64,000 nt of DNA, taken from Anaeramoeba ignava. Its lineage: Eukaryota; Metamonada; Anaeramoebidae. This document shows positions 8,766-19,575 of the stretch, piece by piece. Where the stretch lies: the NCBI GenBank assembly GCA_028826165.1, contig JAPDFW010000009.1:1-64000 (forward strand), written 5' to 3'. The notes under the pieces were generated by a model that was not told the origin of the DNA, ran no database searches, and saw only the letters and a program-made list of their open reading frames with translations. Made by a program: the position numbers and the translations under genes. Each line of letters opens with the position of its first letter. Position 1 is the first letter of the stretch.

Positions 8766-11700
8766 ATGGAACAAATTCAAAATCAAATTAATGAACTTCA
8801 AAAAAGAATGAATGAAAAAGATAATCAAATTAATGAACTTCAAAAAAGAATGGATGAAAAAGATAAACAAATTAAAGAACTTCAACAAAATTTATTCAAT
8901 ATAATTCAAAATAATTATAACAATAATATTGATAATTATAATAATAATCAAAACACAAAACCAGAAAAAGAAAAAAAAGCAGAAAACTTTTTAGAATCAT
9001 TTTTAAATGAAAATCAAAATGAAAAAGAAAATGAAAGTAAATTTTTATTATTCTTATTTTATTTAATTAAAAATTCTTTCTAAATAAATAAATTTAAATA
9101 TATTATATTTATAAATAATTTAGAATTAATTTCAATTGAAGAAATTATAAATTTAATTAATCAATTTCCAAAAAATGAAAAAATTCAAGAAAATGGATGT
9201 TTTATTTTAGAAAAAATTTCAACAAAAAATGAAGGTAAATAATATTATTTTTAATTTAATTCAAAATTCAAAACTAATTTAAAAAAATAAAAATAAAGAA
9301 ATCCAAAAATTAAAAGGAATTGAAATTGCAAAATATCAAGGAATTTTATTTATTCTTAAAGCAATTAATAATTTTCCAAATAATCAAATTATTCAAGAAA
9401 AATCAATTTCAATTTTAGCTAATATTGCTTTTGATTCTCGTAATATTTTAATTTCCATTTTAATTTCAATTTTCCAAATTAAATTAAAATTGAATTAAAT
9501 TTAATTAAATTGAATAAAAAAATTACAAATAGAAAATCAAATTGAAATTAAAGAAATGAAAGGAATTGAACCAATTATTAAATCAATTATTAATTTTCCA
9601 AATAATAGAGATATTCAATTTCAAGGAATTAGATGCTTAAATAATCTTGCTTTAAATAATGGTAAATAAAAAAACAAAATAAATCAAAAGAAATAATCAA
9701 TTTAATATTTATTTTCTTCTCAAAAAAAAAATTACAAAAAGAAAATCAAATTGAAATTAGAGAATTAAAAGGAATTAAACCAATTATTAATGCAATGAAT
9801 AATTTCTCAAAAGATATAAATATTCAATCTGAAAGTTGTGATAGTTTATTTAATATTTCTCATAATGAAAGTAAATAATCAAGAATAAAACATAAAAATA
9901 AAAGATTTGATAATAATTCAATCAAAAATCAAAAATCAAAAATCAAAAATCAAAAATCAAAAATCCAAAAATCAAAAATCAAAAATCAAAAATCAAAAAA
10001 TCCAAAAATCAAAAATTAAACTTTTCTTGTTTTTGAAAAAAAACAAAAATAGAAAACAAAAACAAAATTAAAGAATTAAATGGAATTGAACCAATTATTC
10101 AATCAATGATTAATTTCCCAAATGATGAATATATTCAAAATAGTGGATGTAAAGTTTTAACAAATATTTCTATTAATGATGGTAAATTATTATTATAAAT
10201 TAAATTTATATCAAAAAATATTAATTAACTAAATAAATAAACAAAAATAGAAAACAAAATCCAAATTAAAGAATTAAATGGAATTGAACCAATTATTCAA
10301 TCAATGATTAATTTTCCAAATAATAGAGATATTCAATTTAATGGATGTGAAGCTTTAATTAATATTTCTATTAATAAAGGTAAATTATTATTAAACATTT
10401 TCAATCAAAAATCAAAAATCAAAAATCAAAAATCAAAAATCAAAAATCAAAAATCAAAAATCAAAAATCAAAAATCAAAAATCAAAAATCAAAAATCAAA
10501 AATCAAAAAATCCAAAAATCAAAAATTAAACTTTTCTTGTTTTTGAAAAAAAACAAAAATAGAAAACAAAATCCAAATTAGAGAATTAAATGGAATTGAA
10601 CCAATTATTCAATCAATGATTAATTTCCCAAATGATGAAGATATTCAAAATAGTGGATGTAAAGTTTTATCAAATATTTCTATTAATGATGGTAAATTAT
10701 TATTATTAATTAAATTAAATTTATATCAAAAAATATTAATTAACTAAATAAATAAACAAAAATAGAAAACAAAATCCAAATTAAAGAATTAAATGGAATT
10801 GAACCAATTATTCAATCAATGATTAATTTCCCAAATAATAGAGATATTCAATTTAATGGATGTGAAGCTTTAACAAATATTTCTATTAATAAAGGTAAAT
10901 TATTATTAAACATTTTCAATCTAAATCAAAAAATCAAAAATCAAAAAATCAAAAATCAAAAAATCCAAAAATCAAAAATTAAACTTTTCTTGTTTTTGAA
11001 AAAAAACAAAAATAGAAAACAAAATCCAAATTAAAGAATTAAATGGAATTGAACCAATTATTAAATCAATGATTAATTTCCCAAATGATAAAGATATTCA
11101 AAATAGTGGATGTAAAGTTTTATCAAATATTTCTATTAATGATGGTAAATTATTATTATTAATTAAATTTATATCAAAAAATATTAATTAAATAAACAAA
11201 TAAACAAAAATAGAAAACAAAATCCAAATTAGAGAATTAAATGGAATTGAACCAATTATTCAATCAATGATTAATTTCCCAAATGATAGAGATATTCAAT
11301 TTAATGGATGTGAAGCTTTAACAAATCTTTCTTTTAATAAAGGTAAATAATTATTAATTAAATTAAATAAATGAGAGAAATCAAAATAAAACAAATTATT
11401 TTCCATTAATTTTAATCCAAAATTTAATTAAATTAAAATAGAAAACAGAATCAAAATTGAAGAATTAAATGGAATTGAAATAATAATAATAAATCTAACA
11501 AAATCTGTATTTTATACTCAAGAAATCTATTATAATATATGTAAAGCTTTATCAAATTTTTCTTTAGATGAAGGTAAATAATAAAAAGAATAAACAATTT
11601 ATTTTATTTTCTTTTATTGATTTTAATTTATTTTATATCTTTTTTATTAAATCTAAAAACAAAATTGATTTTAAATTTCTTTCCAAAAAAATAGAAAATA

Positions 11701-13700
11701 AAATCAAAATTAGAGAATTAGATGGAATTAGTCAAATTCGTAACGCAATGAATAGTTGGTATGAAAATGAAGAAATTCAAAAATTTGGACTTAAAACCGT
11801 TTATAATCTTTCAACTGATAAAGGTAAAATGAAAATAATTTGAAAATATTAAATTATTTTGATATTTATCATTTCATAATTCACTTTTATCTTATTTTAT
11901 TTTTTCTTTATTCTTATATTTATTCCAAAAAATATTTTATTATTTAATTAATTAACTTTAAAGAAAGTCAAAAACAAGATCATAAATGAAGTTTCTCATC
12001 AAATTATAGCAGCAATGAATAACTTTCCAAATAATGAAAAATTCAAAATTATGGATGTGGAATTTTATCAAATATTACAACTAATATTAGTAATTTATTT
12101 ATCAATAAAAAAAACACAAAAATATCTTCAAAAACAAAATTTTATTTTTAATTTTTGATTTTATAATTATTAGATAATGCCTATTACTTAAAAAATATAA
12201 ATGGAATTGAACCAGTTATTAAAGCAATGATTAATTTCTCAAATAATGAACAAATTCAAGAAAAAGCATTTGAAGCTTTATTTAATTTTTCTAAAAACTC
12301 AAGTAAATTATATCCATAAATAAATATTATAAAACAAATATTATTAATCATATTCATTTCTTCTTTTTTTTTTCAAAATCAAAAAAAAAAATAATTATTA
12401 GTGAATTTAGATAAAATTCTAGAATTAAATGGAATTGAAATGATTATAAAAGCAATGATTAATTTCTCAAAAAATCAAAATATTCAAAATCAAGGATGTG
12501 GATTTTTATCTATTATTTCTAATGATAAATGTAAATTATAAAATTATAATTCAAACAAAAAACAAATTATTATTAATAATAATAATAACAATAAAACAAT
12601 AGTTAAGAAAATTAAAATTTTAGAATTAAATGGAATTGAAATGATTATAAAAGCAATGATTAATTTCCCAACAAATAAAAATATTCAAAATCAAGGATTT
12701 AAAGTTTTAATGAATATTTTAGATAATAAGGGTAAAATATTAATCAAACATAATTAATTCAAATATAAATATTTAATTTATAAATATAAAAATAGAAATT
12801 AAAAGCACAATAAAAAAAATCAATGGAATTGAAGCAATTATTCAATCAATGATTAATTTCACAAAGAATTACAATATCCAAAATAAAGGATTAGAAATTT
12901 TATCTATTCTTTCTAATGATAATGGTAAAATATAAATCAATCAATAAATATTTAAATCTAAATATTTAATTTATAAATATATAAAAATAGAAATTAAAAA
13001 CGCAATAAAAGAATTAAATGGAATTGAAGTTATTATTCAAGCAATGATTAATTTCTCAACAAATGAAAATATTCAAAATAAAGGATTTGAAATTTTATCT
13101 AATATTTCTAATGATAATGGTAAAATATAAATCAATATTAATATTTAAATCAATATTAATACTTAAATCAAAAATTAAAAACAGAAATTAAAATTCAAAT
13201 TGGAGAAATAAATGGAATTGAAACAATTATAAAAGCAATTATTAATTTCCCAACAAATCAAAATATCCAAATTAAAGCATTTGAATCTTTATCAAATTTA
13301 ATTGATAACAAAGGTAAAATGATTTTTATTATTTTATTATTTATTTTGAACTTATTAATTCTCATAAAACAAAAACAAAATAAAACAGAAAATAAGAACA
13401 AAATTATTCAATTAAATAGAATTGAAATTATAATCAAAACAATGAATAATTTTCCAAATTCTGAATTAATCCAAAAATTTGGATGTTTAATTTTATATCA
13501 TATTTCTTTAAATAAAGGTAAAAATCAAAATCAAAATCAAAATCAAAATTAAATTTAAAATTCAAAATTTAAATAATTTAGAGAATAAAATGGAAATAAG
13601 AAGATCTAAAGGAAATGAATGCATTAAACAAGCTTTAAAACGTTTTCCAAAAAATCAAGAAATTCAAAATTTTGGAAAGAAAACATTAAAAAATATTTAA
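8766..13700 (+). CDS. Armadillo-repeat protein, 22 exons, one repeat per exon
   Basis: Exon 1 (8766-9036) encodes a coiled coil with a 14-residue repeat (NQINELQKRM...). Twenty-one further exons follow: 9124-9234, 9299-9439, 9533-9661, 9742-9870, 10053-10181, 10251-10379, 10563-10691, 10766-10894, 11016-11144, 11214-11342, 11442-11573, 11695-11823, 11968-12089, 12174-12302, 12402-12530, 12603-12731, 12796-12924, 12991-13119, 13185-13313, 13389-13517 and 13582-13700. Most are exactly 129 bp, all introns are phase 1, and each encodes one ARM repeat of 43 residues of the form IKELNGIEPIIQSMINFPNN followed by IQ.xGCEALxNIS. The spliced length is about 986 residues. ARM solenoids bind partner proteins; the partner is unknown. 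Exon 14 lacks one A in the run at 12037-12041, breaking the frame. Introns contain ATCAAAA microsatellites. Confidence 0.85.
9880..11440 (+). repeat. Two-exon unit duplicated three times inside the ARM gene
   Basis: Exons 6/8/10 (NSGCKVL type) and 7/9/11 (FNGCEAL type) alternate and are near-identical within each class. The introns before exons 6, 8 and 10 all carry an (ATCAAAA)n tract, then CTTTTCTTGTTTTTG and ACAAAAATAG. The unit is about 510 bp (10053 to 10563) and 453 bp (10563 to 11016), differing mainly in the ATCAAAA copy number. Confidence 0.85.
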
Positions 13701-13752
13701 AAAAACAAAATTAAAACCAAAATTCATTTTTTCATTTTTTTTCATTTTAAAA

Positions 13753-15550
13753 ATGAATGAAATTATATTTTTTGGTTCAAATAAATATCCAAAACTTTTC
13801 AAAAATAAAACAAATTCAATAAAAAAACCAATTCAATTTAATTTTGAAAATGAAAATGAAAATGAAAAACAAATTAAACAAATTTCATCAAGTAATTTTT
13901 CAACAATTTTCCTTTTTAAAAATGGAAAAGCAATAGAATATTTAAAAGAAAATGATTTAAATCAAAATCCTGAAAAAATCCAAATTGAAGAAAATATTCA
14001 AAAAGTAACTGTTTGTTCTCAAAATGAAGCTATTTTAACAATAGAAGGAAATTTATTTGCAAAAGGATATGATATCAATTCAAAAAATTATAATGAATTT
14101 ATCAATATTTCATCATTAATTGAAGATACAAATGATAGAATAATTCAAGATATTGCTTCTGGTTACAATTCAATTTATTTATTAACTTCAAATCAAAATG
14201 TTTATGGATTTGGTTCAAATCAATATGGTCAACTTGGTTTTGATTCTAAAAAACTTCAAAAAACAGAAAAACCAATTTTAATGATGAAAAATGTTTCTAA
14301 AATATTTTCAGGAAATACTTCAGATTCTGTTTTTCTTTTAAATTCAAATCAAGAATTATTTGGATGCGGATATAATACATATGGTCAACTTGGATTAGGA
14401 GAATCAAAAAAAAAAGACAAACCCAAAAAATTAACCAAAATCCAAAATATTCCAAAAGGTAAAATAATTGATATTCAATGTGGAAATTCCCAATCAATAA
14501 TGTTGATTGAAAATGAAAATGAAAATGAAAATGAAAATGAAAATCCAAAAAGAAAACTTTATTCATGTGGATATTATGGATATAATGGACTTGGCAAAAA
14601 TGAAAATATTGATGAATTTACTGAAATCAAATAATCTTTATTTGAAAATGATGATAATATTCTTGATTTTTCTGTTGGAGATGAATTTACTTTGATTTTA
14701 ACTTCCAATTCAAAATTAATTGGATTTGGAGATAATTCTAATGGTCAATTAGGAACTGGAGATACAAAAGAGCAACCAATTCCAATTCAAATTAAACTTC
14801 CTAAATTAAGATTTAATGAAAATATTTCCAATTATCATATTTCTTGTGGTTCTTATAAATCATTTCTTTATTATTCTCTTTTCCTTTTCCAATCTTGAAG
14901 AAGATTTGATAAAATTATTTAGAAGAAAAGAATTTTGTAATATTTCATTTAAAACCAAAAATGGAGAAATAATTGAAGCTCATAAATTAATATTGAAATA
15001 TAGATTAAATCAAAATCAAAATGAAATTGAAAAACTTCAAGAAATTATTTCAAATAAATCAATTAAAGAATCAAATCAAATATTTGAAATGATTTATTCA
15101 AACAAAATAATAAATCCAATATTATATTATGAAATCAAAGAAATTATAAATTTAAATGAAAAAATTGAAGAAACAATGAAAAGAATTTATTTAAATGAAA
15201 ATGAAAATGAAAATGAAAATGAAAATGAAAAAGATTTTATTATTGAAAGAAAAGAAAAACGATATAAATTTCCTAAATTAATATTAATAATGAGAAGTGA
15301 ATTATATCGAGGAATGTTTTTATCTGTAACAGAAGATACTTCTAATAAAGTTACAGATTATAGTGAATTAAGTAATAAATCATTTCAAATATTTGAATAT
15401 TGGATTTATTCAAATCAAATTAAAGATGAAATTCAAATTACACAAGAAATTATTGATGAAATTAAAATTGGAATTGATTATTTTCAATTAAATCAAACAA
15501 ATCCAAATTTATTTGATTTATTAATTAATAAATTTAAAAATCAAAATTAA
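13753..15550 (+). pseudogene. RCC1-BTB paralogue C, nonsense plus frameshift
   Basis: This is the same architecture as paralogue A, starting MNEIIFFGSNKYPKLFKNKT. Codon TCA of the other copies is TAA at 14632-14634, right after FTEIK. The same frame stays open afterwards. A net 2-base loss near 14880 (TATTATTCTCTTTTCC compared with TATTATTCTCCTCTTTC) then shifts frame at the propeller/BTB junction, after which the BTB part is open to 15550. The rest is as well conserved as in the intact copies, so inactivation is either very recent or partly artefactual. Read as written, it would produce a truncated 293-residue propeller without any BTB module. Confidence 0.75.
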
Positions 15551-15591
15551 AATTAAAATTAAAATTAAAATTAAAATTAAAATAATAAAAA

Positions 15592-15752
15592 GGGAATAAG
15601 TTTGGTAATCAAACATCATTCCCCCACATTACTTTGTAATGTTAGCTATGAAAAATTAAAAAAAGATTTTCTTTGGAAAAAGAAATGCTTTTCTAAAGGT
15701 GAAAAAAAAAAATAAAAATAAAAAATTAATTTAATTTTATTTCTTTTTCACC
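15592..15752 (+). ncRNA. Candidate structured RNA or small inserted element
   Basis: A relatively GC-rich stretch interrupts an AAAATT array. It can form a consecutive series of perfect hairpins. GGGAAT (15592-15597) pairs with ATTCCC (15618-15623) and encloses GTTTG/CAAAC (15600-15604/15610-15614). ACATTAC (15626-15632) pairs with GTAATGT (15636-15642) across a TTT loop. TTTCTTT (15668-15674) pairs with AAAGAAA (15679-15685) across GGAA. GGTGAAAAA (15698-15706) pairs with TTTTTCACC (15744-15752). No open frame is visible. I recognise no tRNA, snRNA or ribozyme consensus in it. It could be an snoRNA-like gene, or a short palindromic mobile element. Confidence 0.35.
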
Positions 15753-15833
15753 GAAATGGATTATGGATTAAATTTAAAATAAAATTAAAATCAAAATTCC
15801 AAAAATCATTTTTTCATTTTTTTCATTTCAAAA

Positions 15834-17594
15834 ATGAATGAAAGTTTATTTTTTGGTGAAAATAAATATCCAAAACTTTTCAAAAATAAACCAAATGAAA
15901 TAACAAAACCAATTCAATTTAAATTTGAAAATGAAAATGAAAATGAAAAACAAATTAAACAAATTTCATCAGGTTTATTTTCAACAATTTTCCTTTTTGA
16001 AAATGGAAAAGCAATAGAATATTTAAAAGAAAATGATTCAAATCAAAATCCTGAAAAAATTCAAATTGAAAATATTCAAAAAGTAACTGTTGGTTTTTCA
16101 AATGAAACTATTTTAACAAAAGAAGGAAATGTATTTGCAAAAGGATATGATATCAATCCAAAAAATCCAAATGAATTTATCAATATTTCATCATTAATTA
16201 AAAATAAAAATGATAAAATAATTAAAGATATTGTTCCTGGAATTAATTCAATTTACTTATTAACTTCAAATCAAAATGCTTATGGAATTGGTTCAAATCA
16301 ATTTGGTCAACTTGGTTTAAAAAAATCAAAAATATCCAACAAACCAATTTTAATGATGAAAAATGTTTCTAAAATATTTTCAGGAAATTCTTCAGATCAT
16401 GTTTTCCTTTTAAATTCAAATCAAGAATTATTTGGATGTGGAAATAATAATTCAAATCAACTTGGATTAGGAAAATCAAGAAAAGAACAAGTGATCCAAA
16501 AATTAACCAAAATCCAAAATATTCCAAAAGGCAAAATAATTGATATTAAATGCGGATATTGGAATTCAATAATGTTAATTGAAAATGAAAATCCAAAAAG
16601 AAAACTTTATTCATGTGGGTATTTTCAATATAATGGACTTGGCAAAGATGAAAATATTGATGAATTTACTGAAATCAAATCATCTTTATTTGAAAATGAT
16701 AATAATATTCTTGAAATTTCTTGTGGATATGCTCATACTTTGATTTTAACTTCCAATTCAAAATTAATTGGATTTGGAAATAATAATAATGGTCAATTAG
16801 GAACTGGAGATACAAATAATCAATTAATCCCTATTCAAATTAAACTTCCTAAATTAAGATTTAATGAAGATATTTCTAATTATCATATTTCTTGTGGTTC
16901 TTATAAATCATTTCTTTATTATTCTCCTCTTTCTTTTTCCAATCTTGAAGAAGATTTGATAAAACTATTTGAAAGAAAAGAATTTTGTGATATTTCATTT
17001 AAAACCAAAAATGGAGAAATAATCAAAGTTCATAAATTAATATTGAAATATAGATTAAATCAAAATCAAAATGAAATTGAAAAACTTCAAGAAATTATTT
17101 CAAATAAATCAATTAAAGAATCAAATCAAATATTTGAAATGATTTATTCAAACAGAAAGATAAATCCAATATTATATTATGAAATTAAAGAAATTATAAA
17201 TTCAAATGAAAAAATTGAAGAAACAATGAAAAGAATTTATTTAAATGAAAATGAAAATGAAAATGAAAAAGATTTTATTATTGAAAAAAAAGAAAAACAA
17301 TATAAATTTCCTAAATTAATATTAATAATGAGAAGTGAATTATATCGAGGAATGTTTTTATCTGTAACAGAAGATAAATCAAATAAAGTTACAGATTATA
17401 GTGAATTAAGTAATAAATCATTTCAAATATTTGAATATTGGATTTATTCAAATCAAATTAAAGATGAAATTCAAATTACACAAGAAATTATTGATGAAAT
17501 TAAAATTGGAATTGATTATTTTCAATTAAATCAAACAAATCCAAATTTATTTGATTTATTAATTAATAAATTTAAAAATCAAAATCAAAATTAA
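15834..17594 (+). CDS. RCC1-BTB paralogue D
   Basis: An intact 586-residue copy starting MNESLFFGENKYPKLFKNKP. Its second Asn-Glu tract is reduced to a single NENP, and its first RCC1 loop is shorter and more basic (QLGLKKSKISN). The four RCC1 signatures and both BTB segments are kept, including RSELYRGMFLSV. Its C-terminus ends KNQNQN rather than NNQN, one extra AAAATC unit having become coding. The promoter motif CATTTTTTCATTTTTTTCA lies at about 15809-15828. Confidence 0.85.
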   Translation: MNESLFFGENKYPKLFKNKPNEITKPIQFKFENENENEKQIKQISSGLFSTIFLFENGKAIEYLKENDSNQNPEKIQIENIQKVTVGFSNETILTKEGNVFAKGYDINPKNPNEFINISSLIKNKNDKIIKDIVPGINSIYLLTSNQNAYGIGSNQFGQLGLKKSKISNKPILMMKNVSKIFSGNSSDHVFLLNSNQELFGCGNNNSNQLGLGKSRKEQVIQKLTKIQNIPKGKIIDIKCGYWNSIMLIENENPKRKLYSCGYFQYNGLGKDENIDEFTEIKSSLFENDNNILEISCGYAHTLILTSNSKLIGFGNNNNGQLGTGDTNNQLIPIQIKLPKLRFNEDISNYHISCGSYKSFLYYSPLSFSNLEEDLIKLFERKEFCDISFKTKNGEIIKVHKLILKYRLNQNQNEIEKLQEIISNKSIKESNQIFEMIYSNRKINPILYYEIKEIINSNEKIEETMKRIYLNENENENEKDFIIEKKEKQYKFPKLILIMRSELYRGMFLSVTEDKSNKVTDYSELSNKSFQIFEYWIYSNQIKDEIQITQEIIDEIKIGIDYFQLNQTNPNLFDLLINKFKNQNQN

Positions 17595-17705
17595 AATTAA
17601 AAATCAAAATTAAAATTAAAATTAAAATTAAAATTAAAATTAAAATTAAAATTAAAATTAAAATTAAAATTAAAATTTAAAATTAAAATTAAAATTAAAA
17701 TTGAA
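17590..17705 (+). repeat. AAAATT array after paralogue D
   Basis: AAAATT units, G-free on the plus strand, start at the stop codon and grade into the gene-derived minisatellite. Confidence 0.85.
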
Positions 17706-17711
17706 TTTTAA

Positions 17712-18492
17712 ATTAATTATTGATAAAATTAAAATTGGAATTAATTTAATTTTATAAATTTATTAATGAAATTATTGATAAAATTAAAATTGGAATTGAT
17801 TAAATTTTTATAATTATAAATGAAATTATTGATAGAATTAAAAGTGGAATTGATTATTTAAATTTATAATTATAAATGAAATTATTGATAAAATTAAAAG
17901 TGGAATTGATTATTTTTTTTAATTAATTTGTTAATGAAATTATTGATAGAATTAAAAGTGGAATTGATTATTTTTTTTAATTAATTTAAAAAATGAAATT
18001 ATTGATAAAATTAAAAGTGGAATTGATTATTTTTTTTTGATTAATTAAAATTTATAATTATTGATAGAATTAAAAGTGGAATTGATTATTTTTTAAAATT
18101 ATTGATAAAATTATTAAAAGTGGAATTGATTATTTTATTAATTAATTTAATTTTATAAATTTTATTAATGAAATTATTGATAGAATTAAAAGTGGAATTG
18201 ATTATTTTTTTTAATTTTATAAATTTATAAAAATAAAAAGAATTGATAGAATTGATAAATTAAAAGTGGAATTGATTATTTTTAATTAATTTATAAATGA
18301 AATTATTGATAGAATTAAAAGTGGAATTGATTATTTTTTTTTATAATTTATAAATGAAATTATTGATAGAATTAAAATTGGAATTGATTATTTTATAAAT
18401 GAAATTATTGATAGAATTAAAAGTGGAATTGATTATTTTTATAAATGAAATTATTGATAAAATTAAAATTGGAATTGATTATTTTTTTTAAT
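17712..18492 (+). repeat. Minisatellite derived from the RCC1-BTB 3' coding end
   Basis: About 14 units of 45-60 bp share the core GAAATTATTGATAGAATT followed by AAAAGTGGAATTGATTATTT. This core is the same text as the codons for EIIDEIKIGIDYF near the C-terminus of the adjacent RCC1-BTB genes (for example 17480-17523), with a typical AAAATT to AAAAGT change. Spacers are variable T/A runs. No unit stays open. It therefore looks like amplified, non-coding gene fragment. Confidence 0.75.
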
Positions 18493-18646
18493 TAATTAAA
18501 AAAATAAAAAGAAAAACAAATTATTTTGAAAAATGAATCATTCAATAAAAATTTTTGAAAAATCATTCAATAAAAAAAAAATTTTTTTAAAACAAAAAAA
18601 AATTTTTCATTTTTTTTTCAATAAAAAAAAAAAGCATTAAAAACAA

Positions 18647-19260
18647 ATGGATTTAAGCAATTTTAAATTTGAATTAAAACCATGGGATAAATTTGTGCAA
18701 AAACCAGCTATTCCACAAGGAGATCAAATCATGGATAGATTAAAGAAAAATATCTCATATTGGATGTCAAACTATTTGATTGTTGTCGCAGCTTTTATGA
18801 TTCTTCTTATATTGAAAAATCCAGTAGCAATTATTGCACCAATTGCTTCTGTTGGTGGTGCTTATTATTTCTTCAAGATGAATAAAGGGGCAGATTTGGT
18901 TGTTGGTGGTATCAAAATTGATAAAAAAATGGCTACTTATGGACTTATCGGAAGTAATTATTTAAAATTTTTTTTTTGCTTTCATTTTTTTTTAAAAATT
19001 TTTCAATTATCAAAAAAATTAAAAAATTAAAATTAAAAAATTAAAATTAACATGAAATCCAATCAAATGTCAAATTAAAAAAAAATTTTCAATTATTTTT
19101 ATTATTATTATTATTATTATTAGTTGGTGCTGGTTTACTTTTAATAATTGCTAAAGCAGATGTTTTCAAATTCTTAATTTTCGCCGCAATAGTAATTTGC
19201 GCTCATGCAATTGTTATTCCTCCAACAACAGAAAAAAGCAAAAACAAAACAAAGAAATAA
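18647..19260 (+). CDS. PRA1-family (Rab acceptor / prenylated-Rab receptor) membrane protein
   Basis: Exons 18647-18953 and 19124-19260 flank a 170-bp GTAATT...TTAG phase-1 intron and together give 147 residues. The pattern fits the PRA1 domain: a cytosolic N-terminus with LKPWDKFVQKPAIP, then RLKKNISYWMSNYLIVVAAF leading into paired hydrophobic segments (about residues 45-80 and 98-135), a short Lys-rich loop and a KTKK-like C-terminal end. PRA1/Yip3 proteins sit in ER and Golgi membranes and handle prenylated Rab GTPases. Length is slightly below the usual 160-190. The extreme Lys-rich C-terminus may be an ER-retrieval signal (inference). Confidence 0.75.
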
Positions 19261-19575
19261 AAGGAAACCACATTAATAATTTTTTTTTTTGAAATTTTTT
19301 TTTCATTCACAAAGGAAATCAAAACAAAATAATAGTTATCTTTTTTTTTTTTTTTCCAAATTAATTCAATCAAAAACAATTTTCTCAATTAAACTCATTG
19401 AAATCCAATTTAATTATTTTTTTTTAATTATTTTATTTTAATTTTTAAATTGGAATTTATTTTTTGATTTGTAAAAGAAAAGAAAAAAAAGAAAAGAAAT
19501 CAAAATGAAAATTAAATTGAAAATCAAAAATCAAATTGATTAAAAAAAAAAAGAAAAAAAATTTCATTCGCATTT
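19261..19575. other. AT-rich convergent spacer
   Basis: Spacer between the PRA1 gene and the convergent V-ATPase gene. Only homopolymer runs are visible and no gene is seen. Confidence 0.6.

Noticed and set aside
10304-11034. Two short open frames starting MINFPNNRDIQFNGCEAL
   Set aside because: They are ARM exons 7 and 9 read through their GTAAAT donors into the introns, not separate genes.
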